DNA from: Desulfobacteraceae bacterium
GTDB taxonomy: Bacteria; Desulfobacterota; Desulfobacteria; Desulfobacterales; Desulfobacteraceae
Length of the DNA stretch: 14,304 nt
Reading direction: 5' to 3'
NCBI GenBank assembly: GCA_003354055.1
Contig: PIVQ01000117.1
Location: 1 to 14,304, forward strand
Position 1 is the first letter of the stretch, and each line of letters starts with the position of its first letter. This document shows positions 7,041 through 14,097 of the stretch, one piece after another. The translations under genes and the position numbers were made by a program. The notes below the pieces were generated by a model. That model saw only the letters and a list, made by a program, of their open reading frames with translations. It did not search any database and was not told the DNA's origin.

Positions 7041-7392
7041 ATAAAAAAGTGTCGAACTTTGATTTTTATTTAATTTTCACTGACCTCCACTTATTAATCA
7101 TCATTTAACGCCTCTATCCTCTTGAAGTTTCCAGATCATTAACAATCGAATCCCTTAGTTGCCAATGTTGACAAGAATTTAGAGAATCGACTATAGTGAA
7201 GCCTTAAAAAATTGCTTCTAAGAAAAGGGATTTAAAAAACATTCCTTGTCCATCGTTCAAAAAATATAGCAATTGCCATCAAAAATTTCGAAATGGCGGT
7301 AATGATAAGCTGATTGTCAGTGGATTCAATCTGAATGCATTTGTGGCAAATGCTATAACTCTGAGATAATAAATTTAATCATTCTAAATAAT
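7041..7392. other. AT-rich intergenic stretch without a convincing gene
   Basis: No frame with a credible start and ribosome-binding site was found on either strand. Visible elements are a plus-strand promoter-like pair (annotated separately), a small hairpin GAAGC/GCTTC at 7198-7218, and a 6-bp hairpin GCATTT-GTGGC-AAATGC at 7337-7353. One plus-strand frame (about 7208-7369) stays open and reads somewhat like protein but has no start codon. Confidence 0.5.
7168..7197 (+). promoter_or_regulatory. Orphan plus-strand promoter-like pair
   Basis: TTGACA (7168-7173, perfect) and TATAGT (7192-7197, 5 of 6) are 18 bp apart. No plus-strand gene follows for more than 2 kb, so the promoter may drive a small RNA, be a relic, or be chance in AT-rich sequence. 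Confidence 0.4.
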
Positions 7393-7533
7393 TCAAGAAA
7401 GGCGCAGACATATAGAAAGGCCATAATCTCCAGTTGCATCGGACCGCTTGGGATAAAGCTCCAAAATCCTCAACCGCTCCTCATACACTCGAAGTTCCCC
7501 CTCGACTGGCCCAAGGTATTTATCAAAGGTACC
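7393..7533 (-). pseudogene. Coding-like 46-codon stretch in frame after the radical SAM stop codon
   Basis: Immediately after the TAA that ends the radical SAM gene, the same frame stays open for 46 sense codons to a TGA (7395-7393). The predicted residues, beginning GTFDKYLGPVEGELRVYEER, look like ordinary protein with an amphipathic helix, unlike the AT-rich noise around them. There is no start codon or ribosome-binding site, so it is not a separate gene. It may be the old C-terminus of the radical SAM protein cut off by a nonsense change, or the tail of a different deleted gene. I do not recognise a family. Confidence 0.35.
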
Positions 7534-8988
7534 TTATATCTGATGCAGCAGGGGATTTTCTCTCACCCGGGTAAGGTTATCAGCCATGGAAAAATTATAT
7601 GGATCACACTCCTTTGGAATCCCCCATGCCCTGTCTTTCTCCTCCCGCTCTATTTCAAGGGCAAGCATATGCTCAAAGGGATTTAACTTTTCATATTTCA
7701 GATCAGGAAGGGCCGGCATATTGCCGATGATATCCAGCAACGATCGTTTATCGGAAAGCCTTCCTCCGGAATAGTCCCCCCCGCCATTCCCCTGTTCGAC
7801 AGATGGAAATGCACCATGGTGGACCGGGCTGCAATTCCCATGGGGCGTGATGAATAATTTAAACCGGGATTGTTTATGGGGATGGCATACCCCTTCTCTG
7901 TGGGTCCAGAACAGATTATCGCTGGACAGGGAACCGGCAAAATAGATTCCGATTGAAGACTTGTTTATAGTTTTCTTCACCGTTTCAATGGTTTCCTTAA
8001 GATAGACTTGAGTTTTCTCTTTATAGGTTGAAAAGTAATTGGGTTTAAAATCAATATAATCCACACCCAGTTCTTCTGCCAGTTTGATAAACCGGGGCAT
8101 ATCCCTGTAATTTTCCTCCAGCACGATGGTATTGATACCGATTCTGGTTTCCGGATCAAGGATATCCCTCTCACGAACCAGATTCCTGATGTTGTCCAGA
8201 AGAAATGCCAGCCCATATTGTTTTCTGCGGATCGGGTCATTGCCAAACATTACATCTGCATAATCCCCCTCATCAATAACACTCAGGCTGATCCTGAGAT
8301 CATCTACGCCCAGTGCCAGACGCCGCCTCTCCCTTTTATTAAGGAGCAGTCCGTTTGTAAACAGCTTGACACGGATGCCTCTGGAATGGGCCTGATTGAG
8401 TATAAGGGTCATGGTTTCAGGATCGCTTAAAGGTTCCAGGCCTCCGGAAATTTTCACCAGCACAGGAATTCCCTGGGCCTCAATTTCTGATATATCCCGG
8501 AACACAGAATCAATCTCACTGGATGAGAGGCAATCAGACTTTTTTCCGGGATAATGGGAAATTTTCCTTGAACCATCGCTGCGGACGGTAACATTGGGAC
8601 AAAACCGACATCGGCCCGGACAGGCCAGGCCCACAAAAAAGACAACCACATACATCTGATTGATGAAGTAATGGTTGACAATATTCAGATAGTCACCGTT
8701 TGGAGAAGCCTTCAGACACTCAGCCGCCGCCTTTGTACGCTGAATCAATTTATAGGAAAGCGTTAGTTCGTTCCTGGTAAGACCCATCTGCCCGGCAATG
8801 GTTTCCGCAGGGGAATGGGGAGCGTAGGCCAGATAGTCAACGATACCGGCTGTTCCGGCCACTACTCTGTCAAAACTTTCACGGGCCGGATCAGACGATC
8901 CCAATTCAGATTCAATTGAATTTCCCAGGCAGAGAATTTTAAGTTTTCCCAGTTCCTCTGCCAATGCGTTTGATAAATGATCTTCCAT
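7534..8988 (-). CDS. Radical SAM protein with auxiliary C-terminal cysteines, substrate unknown
   Basis: 484 residues. The radical SAM 4Fe-4S motif is C123-P-G-R-C127-R-F-C130 in FVGLACPGRCRFCPN, followed by the SAM-binding GGLEP at 182-186 and typical barrel strands (VKLFTNGLL 207-215, LRISLSVID 231-239, TIVLEENY 287-294). The N-terminal 110 residues are not part of the usual core; residues 58-84 (SPAETIAGQMGLTRNELTLSYKLIQR) look like a helix-turn-helix-type segment. C368, C386 and C461, around FITPHGNCSPVHHGAF, resemble a partial SPASM/twitch auxiliary cluster region, which is common in peptide- and protein-modifying enzymes and in some cofactor-synthesis enzymes. No candidate precursor peptide was found next to it. 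AAGGAGG lies 6 nt before the ATG. It is 92 nt downstream of the LsrG-like gene on the same strand, so a two-gene operon is likely. The last residues may have been truncated (see the in-frame extension downstream). Confidence 0.88.
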   Translation of the reverse strand: MEDHLSNALAEELGKLKILCLGNSIESELGSSDPARESFDRVVAGTAGIVDYLAYAPHSPAETIAGQMGLTRNELTLSYKLIQRTKAAAECLKASPNGDYLNIVNHYFINQMYVVVFFVGLACPGRCRFCPNVTVRSDGSRKISHYPGKKSDCLSSSEIDSVFRDISEIEAQGIPVLVKISGGLEPLSDPETMTLILNQAHSRGIRVKLFTNGLLLNKRERRRLALGVDDLRISLSVIDEGDYADVMFGNDPIRRKQYGLAFLLDNIRNLVRERDILDPETRIGINTIVLEENYRDMPRFIKLAEELGVDYIDFKPNYFSTYKEKTQVYLKETIETVKKTINKSSIGIYFAGSLSSDNLFWTHREGVCHPHKQSRFKLFITPHGNCSPVHHGAFPSVEQGNGGGDYSGGRLSDKRSLLDIIGNMPALPDLKYEKLNPFEHMLALEIEREEKDRAWGIPKECDPYNFSMADNLTRVRENPLLHQI

Positions 8989-9080
8989 GGAATGCCTCCT
9001 TTATAATGGGTAGGCAGGCCCATGGATCAATGTCGAGTTTTTGAGATACCCTTTATGAATGTGCGTTATATTATCCTGCT

Positions 9081-9398
9081 TCAGGGATACCGAAATTTTG
9101 GACTTTCACTAGGGGCGATTGCCCTGTAGCCAATTCCCGTTCTGGGAACTGCCATCCACGGTTCCACAGTTCTCCGCCAGGTCTGATAAGATTCAGCCTG
9201 CCTATGCAGGTCAATATCCGCTTCCGATTCATAGGCCTCATAGAACAGGAATTGTGACGGGTCATCACGCCCTTGAAGAAAATCAAACCGCAAATTTCCC
9301 TTTTCCTTTATTGTATTGGCCTGATGGACTTTACTTGCTGCAATAAAATCGTCAATAAAACCCTGTTTCACAAAAACTGTGACTGCACTGATCTTCAT
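9081..9398 (-). CDS. Antibiotic-biosynthesis-monooxygenase fold protein, LsrG/YgiN-like
   Basis: 105 residues with the dimeric ferredoxin-like ABM fold. The string NTIKEKGNLRFDFLQ (28-42), FYEAY (52-56) and the histidine H65 closely parallel E. coli LsrG (NLRFDVLQ, IYEAY, AFH), which acts on phosphorylated autoinducer-2. YgiN-type quinol monooxygenases share the fold. There are no lsr genes nearby, so neither function is assigned. A perfect AGGAGGT precedes the ATG. It is the first gene of a probable operon with the radical SAM gene, and its promoter would face the divergently transcribed histidine kinase gene. Confidence 0.85.
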   Translation of the reverse strand: MKISAVTVFVKQGFIDDFIAASKVHQANTIKEKGNLRFDFLQGRDDPSQFLFYEAYESEADIDLHRQAESYQTWRRTVEPWMAVPRTGIGYRAIAPSESPKFRYP

Positions 9399-9734
9399 GG
9401 GACCTCCTGAAATTAAGAACGGAATCAGATAATATTTGAATAGAGAGAATATGAACGTTCTTTCTCATAATGAAATATTTTCCAGAGCCGGTCAAGGTAT
9501 TTGGATAATTAATTTTTTCATTTGCTTTTTGCCATTGTTTTTTTTACACTTTTGATAGAATAGTCTTTACTTTCAAGTTCATAGACTGATTCAGACAAAC
9601 GCATTCTAATCGTTACTTAAAGGCTTCACACATCACCTTTTTTTCAAACGCCACTGCCTGAATCAGGATCATTAGTTTTGGTATTTAACCATTATCCGTT
9701 AAATCGGGCATGACCATTTCGGGTATGCACCGGA
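9399..9734. other. Divergent intergenic region between the LsrG-like gene and the histidine kinase
   Basis: AT-rich, no gene. Besides the minus-strand promoter listed separately, the best plus-strand pair for the kinase is TTGTTT (9535-9540) with TAGAAT (9556-9561), but at only 15 bp spacing it is weak. The kinase leader would then be about 165-210 nt long. Confidence 0.45.
9453..9495 (-). promoter_or_regulatory. Possible promoter and palindrome upstream of the LsrG-like gene
   Basis: On the minus strand TTGACC (9495-9490) is followed after 17 bp by CATTAT (9472-9467, 4 of 6). The perfect 8-bp palindrome GAACGTTC (9453-9460) would overlap the start point, a common place for an operator. It is also flanked by GAGAA/TTCTC arms. 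Confidence 0.35.
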
Positions 9735-9776
9735 TTGAATTCGGACCACAACGGCGCACAACTGAGCGGGGACGCC

Positions 9777-11711
9777 ATGATCAAAGTACACCACCCAACC
9801 ATTCAGGAACTCTTGGAAAATTTTCCTTTTTTCGTGGCTCTTTACGGCCCTGACTATAAAATCCGCTGGGCCAACAAAATCGCCAGAGAATTATCAAAAC
9901 CATTTTTAAATGATTTAAATAATGTGAACTGCTATGAAATCTGGGGGCTTGCCGCCCCTTGTGAGGGCTGCCCTGCTAAAAACGTGTTAGACATCAGACA
10001 GACATCTGATATTGAACTTTCCGGTCACAGCCAGCCGGAATGGCCAAAAGAAAATGGAACGTGGCAACTCAACCTGGTGCCGGTCATAGGTCCCAACAAC
10101 CGCCCGGAGGCCATTCTTGAGACCGCCTGCAACATCACACTGATGAAACAGACTGAAACTGATTTAAAGGAGAGCCAGTCCCGGCTCAGCGATGCCCAGC
10201 GTCTGGCGCATATCGGCCATTGGGAGCTTACGCCGGAGACAGGAGACCTGTTCTGGTCAGAAGAAATCTTTCGGATTTTTGAAATTGATCCCACATCTTT
10301 TGACGCCTCCTACGAGGCCTTTCTAAATGCCACCCACCCTGATGACAGAAAAACCGTCCATCAGGCATTTACCCGGTCCCTGGAAACAAAACGCCCATAC
10401 AGTATTGAACACAGGCTTCTCATGGATGACGGCCGGATAAAACACGTTCAGGAGCGATGTAAAACAGACTATGATTCACAGGGCAGTCCTGTCAAATCCA
10501 TTGGAACCGTTCAGGATATCACTGAGAACAAAAAAATAGAGGCTGAAAACAAACAGCTTCAGGAAAAAATCCAACAGGCCCAGAAAATGGAATCCGTTGG
10601 CAGATTAGCCGGCGGTGTGGCCCATGATTTTAATAATATGCTTTGCGTGATTCTAGGACATCTGGATCTTATCATGGATGACATGGAGGATTGCGATCCC
10701 TTATTCTCCCCGCTTGAGGAAATTCAGAATGCTGCCCAGAGGTCGTCAGACCTGACCCGCCAATTACTGGCATTTGCTCGCCAGCAACCCATTGCCCCCA
10801 GAATTCTTGATCTGAATCATGTGATTGAAAACATGTTGAAAATGCTTTACAGACTCATTGGCGAAGATATTGACCTGATATGGATACCCGGCCAAACCCC
10901 GGGAAAGATCAAACTGGACCCCAGTCAGGTCGACCAAATTCTGGCCAATCTTTGTATCAATGCCAGAGATGCCATTGCCACAAACGGCAAAATAACCATT
11001 GAAACCCACAGGGCATGTCTTGACGAGGCTTCCTGCAGACACAGGCCGGACTTCTTCCCGGGGGAATTTGTAATTCTGGCAATCAGCGACAATGGGTGCG
11101 GTATGGACAAAAAGACAATAGCCCGCCTGTTTGAACCCTTTTTTACCACCAAAAAAGCGGATAAAGGTACAGGACTGGGGCTTGCCACAACCTATGGCAT
11201 AGTAAAACAGAACAAGGGGTTTATCAATGTATACAGTGAGCCCGGGACAGGCACCACTTTCAAAATTTATTTTCCGGTCTACAGGGGAGATGAAACCGCC
11301 CTACTGCCGGAAACACCCGAGCAAAGTATTTCAGGCGGTAACGAAACCATTCTGCTGGTGGAAGATGAAGTCATGATCCTTAAGTTTTGCTCAAAGATGC
11401 TCCAAAAACTGGGATACCAGGTATTTGCAGCCAACTCTCCGTCCCAGGCCCTTGACCTGGCAAAGTCCCATGGGAAATCCCTTGACCTGCTGATCACTGA
11501 CGTCATCATGGCCCAGATGAGCGGCAGGGATCTTGCCGAAACACTGACCCGAAATTTCCCAAACCTGAAGACCCTTTACATTTCCGGATATACCGCTAAT
11601 GTAATCGCCCACCACGGTATTCTGGAAGAGGGGATCATGTTTCTTCAAAAACCCTTTTCCACGAGTCAACTGGCCCATAAAGTTCGTGAGGCTTTGGGTG
11701 CTCTCAACTGA
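9777..11711 (+). CDS. Hybrid sensor histidine kinase: PAS-PAS-HisKA-HATPase-REC
   Basis: Cytoplasmic hybrid kinase without membrane segments, numbered here from the ATG at 9777 (644 residues). A TTG at 9735 would add 14 polar residues; neither start has a strong ribosome-binding site, and the ATG (GGGGA 4 nt upstream) is preferred because the PAS domain begins right after it. PAS1 (about 6-121) carries C52-x9-C62-x2-C65 in NCYEIWGLAAPCEGCP, a possible metal or redox site. PAS2 is about 138-248, followed by a coiled coil (250-270). The H-box LAGGVAHDFNN has phospho-acceptor H283. The ATPase shows the N-box (N395), DNGCG (438-442), LFEPFFTTK and GTGLGL (464-469). The receiver domain has the acidic pair in LVEDE, phospho-Asp D575 in TDV, and K625. 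No separate response regulator gene is adjacent. The neighbouring WYL regulator has no receiver domain, so output probably goes elsewhere. The signal is unknown. Confidence 0.93.
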   Translation: MIKVHHPTIQELLENFPFFVALYGPDYKIRWANKIARELSKPFLNDLNNVNCYEIWGLAAPCEGCPAKNVLDIRQTSDIELSGHSQPEWPKENGTWQLNLVPVIGPNNRPEAILETACNITLMKQTETDLKESQSRLSDAQRLAHIGHWELTPETGDLFWSEEIFRIFEIDPTSFDASYEAFLNATHPDDRKTVHQAFTRSLETKRPYSIEHRLLMDDGRIKHVQERCKTDYDSQGSPVKSIGTVQDITENKKIEAENKQLQEKIQQAQKMESVGRLAGGVAHDFNNMLCVILGHLDLIMDDMEDCDPLFSPLEEIQNAAQRSSDLTRQLLAFARQQPIAPRILDLNHVIENMLKMLYRLIGEDIDLIWIPGQTPGKIKLDPSQVDQILANLCINARDAIATNGKITIETHRACLDEASCRHRPDFFPGEFVILAISDNGCGMDKKTIARLFEPFFTTKKADKGTGLGLATTYGIVKQNKGFINVYSEPGTGTTFKIYFPVYRGDETALLPETPEQSISGGNETILLVEDEVMILKFCSKMLQKLGYQVFAANSPSQALDLAKSHGKSLDLLITDVIMAQMSGRDLAETLTRNFPNLKTLYISGYTANVIAHHGILEEGIMFLQKPFSTSQLAHKVREALGALN

Positions 11712-11864
11712 TCTCCCCGCCGGCCTCTCCCAAGGGATCTGCCCTGTGGGTTTCAATTCCCCGTGATCTGGTGTACATAGATATTTGTCTGAGCCTGGAC
11801 CGGATCTTAGGATAATTCCGGAACCGCCGAAACAGCCTTTTGCCAGTTTTTTGGAGAAACCAAT

Positions 11865-12815
11865 ATGAAGATAGACCGGCTTTTGTCCATGACCATCCTG
11901 CTGCTGAACCGCAGGAAAATGACGGCACCGGATCTGGCCGACTATTTTGAAGTCTCTGTGAGAACCGTGTACCGGGACGTGGAGACCCTTAACCTGTCCG
12001 GTATTCCGGTTGTCTCTTTCCAGGGACAGGGCGGGGGCTTATGCATTCCGGATCATTATAAACTGAGCCGGCAGTTGTTGACTTTCTCAGATATGGTATC
12101 CATTCTCACCACCCTTAAAGGGGTAAACCAAACCCTGAACAACAAGGAAGTTACCCGGGCCATTGAAAAAATAACCGCCCTGATCCCCCCGGAAAAAGAG
12201 GCCCAATACCGAAAGCATGCCAATTCGTTTCTCGTGGATATCAAACCATGGGGAGCATCCGGCCTGCATCAGGAAACCATGGCACAGGTTCATGAAGGGG
12301 TGACCCAGTCAAAGCGATTGGACTTTGTCTATGCTAAACCTGATGGGCAGACCGGCAAGCGGCATGTCGAGCCTTACACTCTGGCGTTCAAGGGATGGGC
12401 CTGGTATCTTCTGGCCTTTTGCCGGACGCGCATGGATTTTCGGGTATTCAAGCTGTCGCGGATGCGGGAACTTTGCCTTGGCCATGACCATTTTGTCCGA
12501 AAAGATATATCTCCTGAACAATTCTTTACCCCGGAGTATAATTCAGATCCAAAAGTTTCATTTACCCTGCGCTTCAAGGATAAGATGCGATCTAAAATGG
12601 AAGAGTATGTGGCACCGGATCTTATCATCCCTGCCCCCAAAACGCAGGACGGCAGCCGATGGCTTCTGACCCTGTCTCTGCCCCGCAATGACTGGCTCTA
12701 TTCATTTCTCCTGGGCCTTGGTCCGGAAGTGGAAGTGATTGATCCCCCGGAAATAAGGCAGACGCTGGCAAAAAAAATACATCTCATGAAAAATCTTTAT
12801 TCAAACCTGACATAG
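11865..12815 (+). CDS. YafY/PafC-type transcription regulator (HTH + WYL domain)
   Basis: 316 residues. An N-terminal winged helix-turn-helix (about 1-60: MTAPDLADYFEVSVRTVYRDVETLNLSGIPV) has the recognition-helix pattern of DeoR/HTH_11 regulators. The WYL ligand-sensing domain (about 138-210) contains the literal W180-Y181-L182 in GWAWYLLAFC and the basic patch FRVFKLSRM. A WCX-like C-terminal part follows. WYL domains are known or thought to sense nucleic acids, nucleotides or other small ligands, and many regulators of this group act on their own neighbourhood. GGAGA lies 9 nt before the ATG. A weak promoter pair, TTGTCT (11785) and TAGGAT (11808) with 17-bp spacing, is visible upstream. 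The GyrI-like and DUF3795 genes follow on the same strand and are plausible targets. Confidence 0.92.
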   Translation: MKIDRLLSMTILLLNRRKMTAPDLADYFEVSVRTVYRDVETLNLSGIPVVSFQGQGGGLCIPDHYKLSRQLLTFSDMVSILTTLKGVNQTLNNKEVTRAIEKITALIPPEKEAQYRKHANSFLVDIKPWGASGLHQETMAQVHEGVTQSKRLDFVYAKPDGQTGKRHVEPYTLAFKGWAWYLLAFCRTRMDFRVFKLSRMRELCLGHDHFVRKDISPEQFFTPEYNSDPKVSFTLRFKDKMRSKMEEYVAPDLIIPAPKTQDGSRWLLTLSLPRNDWLYSFLLGLGPEVEVIDPPEIRQTLAKKIHLMKNLYSNLT

Positions 12816-12850
12816 GGGTGTCACAGCTCTGATGTATAGTCGATCTACAT
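12808..12850. promoter_or_regulatory. Two small dyads between the WYL regulator and the GyrI-like gene
   Basis: TGACA (12808-12812) and TGTCA (12819-12823) form a dyad with a 6-bp spacer overlapping the regulator's stop codon. ATGTA (12832-12836) and TACAT (12846-12850) form a second dyad with a 9-bp spacer. Short arms like these can be chance, but the position suits operators for the downstream pair. Confidence 0.3.
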
Positions 12851-12906
12851 TGGGTAAAACACCCGACGAGAAAAACGATTATTATCATTACTATGGAGGA
12901 TTTGAG

Positions 12907-13356
12907 ATGGAACGCGTCAAATTGGAAAAATTCACCCTTACAGGTTTAGGAACACGGACCAACAATCAGGCGGAAATGGATCCCCAAAAGGCCAAGATCG
13001 GAAAATTATGGCAGGCGGTTGGCGGCGCCCTTGAATCGGCAGACATAAAACCTGCCAGCATATTTGGTGTCTATCACAACTATGAATCGGATCAGAACGG
13101 AGCATATGACCTGACAGCCGGTACCCGGGAGCCCTTTCCCGGAAAAGGAACCCGATCCGTGACCATCCCCTCCGGCACCTATATCAAATTCACCCGGGTA
13201 GGCCCGCCCATGGAAACCGCTATGGCAGCCTGGCAGGAAGCCTGGACATATTTTCAGCAGCCGGATGCCCCCGAGCGCACCTTTGTCTGTGATCTTGAAA
13301 CTTATACCGGCACAGACACCCTTGACCTTTTCATCGGTATCAAACAGGAGGCCTGA
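12907..13356 (+). CDS. GyrI-like / AraC effector-binding domain protein (stand-alone)
   Basis: 149 residues from the ATG at 12907. This start is chosen because GGAGG lies 7-8 nt upstream and because the 25 extra residues from an ATG at 12832 (rich in Asp, Tyr, Lys) do not belong to the fold. Visible features are the FGVYHNYESD strand (53-62), the VTIPSGTYIKFTRVGP strand-turn (85-100) and the AAWQEAWTYF helix (107-116), typical of the GyrI-like/effector-binding fold found in BmrR, Rob and integron protein Cass2. Such domains bind lipophilic cationic or other small ligands; stand-alone versions may act as sponges, hydrolases or co-regulators. It follows the WYL regulator and its stop overlaps the start of the DUF3795 gene by one base. 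Confidence 0.85.
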   Translation: MERVKLEKFTLTGLGTRTNNQAEMDPQKAKIGKLWQAVGGALESADIKPASIFGVYHNYESDQNGAYDLTAGTREPFPGKGTRSVTIPSGTYIKFTRVGPPMETAMAAWQEAWTYFQQPDAPERTFVCDLETYTGTDTLDLFIGIKQEA

Positions 13357-13697
13357 TGACAGAATCTTTTCCGGAACTGGTATCGGCCTGCGGCCTCTAT
13401 TGCGGTGCCTGCCATAAATACAAAAAAGGCAAATGCCCGGGATGCCGGGACAATGACAAGGCAACCTGGTGTAAAATAAGGGTCTGCATCCGGGAAAACG
13501 GGTACAGCACCTGTGCAGACTGCACCACCTACCAGGACGTTAATGACTGTAAAAAATTCAACACCCTGTTTTCAAAATTTTTTGCCCTGGTATTCAGATC
13601 CGACCGAAAGGCATCCCTGGCAAAAATTTCCCAAATCGGTATCCCGGCCTATGCAGCGCAAATGGCTGAAAAAGGTCAGGTTGTCATCAAAAAGTGA
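13356..13697 (+). CDS. DUF3795-type cysteine-rich protein, function unknown
   Basis: 113 residues with ten cysteines in the first 65: C12, C16, C19, C27, C30, C39, C44, C53, C56, C65. The pattern ACGLYCGAC...CPGC...WCKIRVC...CADC is the DUF3795 signature, widespread in anaerobes. The cysteines could bind zinc or an iron-sulfur cluster; no activity is known to me. Its ATG overlaps the stop of the GyrI-like gene (TGATG), and AGGAGG is 3-4 nt upstream, inside that gene, so the two proteins are translationally coupled. A strong hairpin follows. Confidence 0.9.
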   Translation: MTESFPELVSACGLYCGACHKYKKGKCPGCRDNDKATWCKIRVCIRENGYSTCADCTTYQDVNDCKKFNTLFSKFFALVFRSDRKASLAKISQIGIPAYAAQMAEKGQVVIKK

Positions 13698-13704
13698 CAA
13701 ATCC

Positions 13705-13730
13705 CCCCTGTCCCAACCGCGGGACAGGGG
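13705..13730 (+). terminator. Hairpin after the DUF3795 gene
   Basis: A perfect 10-bp stem CCCCTGTCCC (13705-13714) / GGGACAGGGG (13721-13730) with a 6-nt loop, starting 7 nt after the stop codon. No T-run follows on the plus strand; the complement on the left side is T-rich, so termination from the other direction is also possible. Confidence 0.55.
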
Positions 13731-13740
13731 AACCATCGTA

Positions 13741-13764
13741 GAATCGCACCTGTTATCGCGATTC
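13741..13764. repeat. Short inverted repeat GAATCGC/GCGATTC
   Basis: A perfect 7-bp stem (13741-13747 and 13758-13764) with a 10-nt loop, just after the DUF3795 hairpin. A related CGCGATT recurs at 13785-13791 and a small GCGC-TGT-GCGC hairpin at 13777-13787. The cluster lies at the edge where composition turns AT-rich. Confidence 0.5.
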
Positions 13765-13797
13765 GGTCGCAGTTCTGCGCTGTGCGCGATTGTCAAT

Positions 13798-14021
13798 ATA
13801 TGATGGTTCAGTCTATATTGGAAATCTGAGTTTTGATACTATACGTGCTCTAATGATTGTCAAAAAAACGTTCCGAAAAACATCAATAGGAAGGGCAATC
13901 ACCAAAAGGCAAATCGATTGTAGTATGCGGAATTTTCAACCTTAAATGGTAGAAAGAGATACTATGGTCTCGGAATGCGATTTGCTATAATTCTCATATT
14001 TTAAGGAATCGTTACAAAATA
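13798..14021. other. AT-rich non-coding stretch at the composition boundary
   Basis: No supported gene on either strand. It contains a second copy of GATTGTCAA (13855-13863; first at 13788-13796) and a plus-strand extended -10 (TGCTATAAT, 13983-13991) without a good -35. Base composition is clearly more AT-rich than the genes to the left. Confidence 0.5.
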
Positions 14022-14097
14022 ACTTGATCTAAATTATTTCCAAAACCCCTTAAAAACTGCTTAAAGCGGCGGGTATTTTGAAAACAAAAGATCAAGT
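14022..14097. repeat. 76-nt nested inverted repeat overlapping a stop codon
   Basis: Outer arms ACTTGATCT (14022-14030) and AGATCAAGT (14089-14097) pair perfectly over 9 bp. Inside them CAAAA-CCC (14041-14048) pairs with GGG-TA-TTTTG (14071-14080) with a two-base bulge. The right arm contains the stop codon of the minus-strand gene that runs off the window. A terminator for that gene is the simplest role; a small mobile-element relic is an alternative, although no target-site duplication is visible. Confidence 0.55.

Noticed and set aside
6926..7108. 60-codon plus-strand frame starting with GTG.
   Set aside because: No ribosome-binding site, AT-driven composition at its end, and it overlaps the minus-strand promoter of the dehydrogenase operon.
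7208..7369. Plus-strand open stretch containing residues such as KLIVSGFNLNAFVANAITLR downstream of the orphan promoter.
   Set aside because: It reads somewhat like protein but has no ATG, GTG or TTG near its beginning and is bounded by a stop at 7205; too weak to call a gene.
9735..9776. TTG start adding 14 residues to the hybrid kinase.
   Set aside because: No convincing ribosome-binding site and the extra polar residues precede the PAS fold; kept only as an alternative start.
12832..12906. Upstream ATG adding 25 residues to the GyrI-like protein.
   Set aside because: The inner ATG at 12907 has a well-spaced GGAGG and the added residues do not fit the domain.
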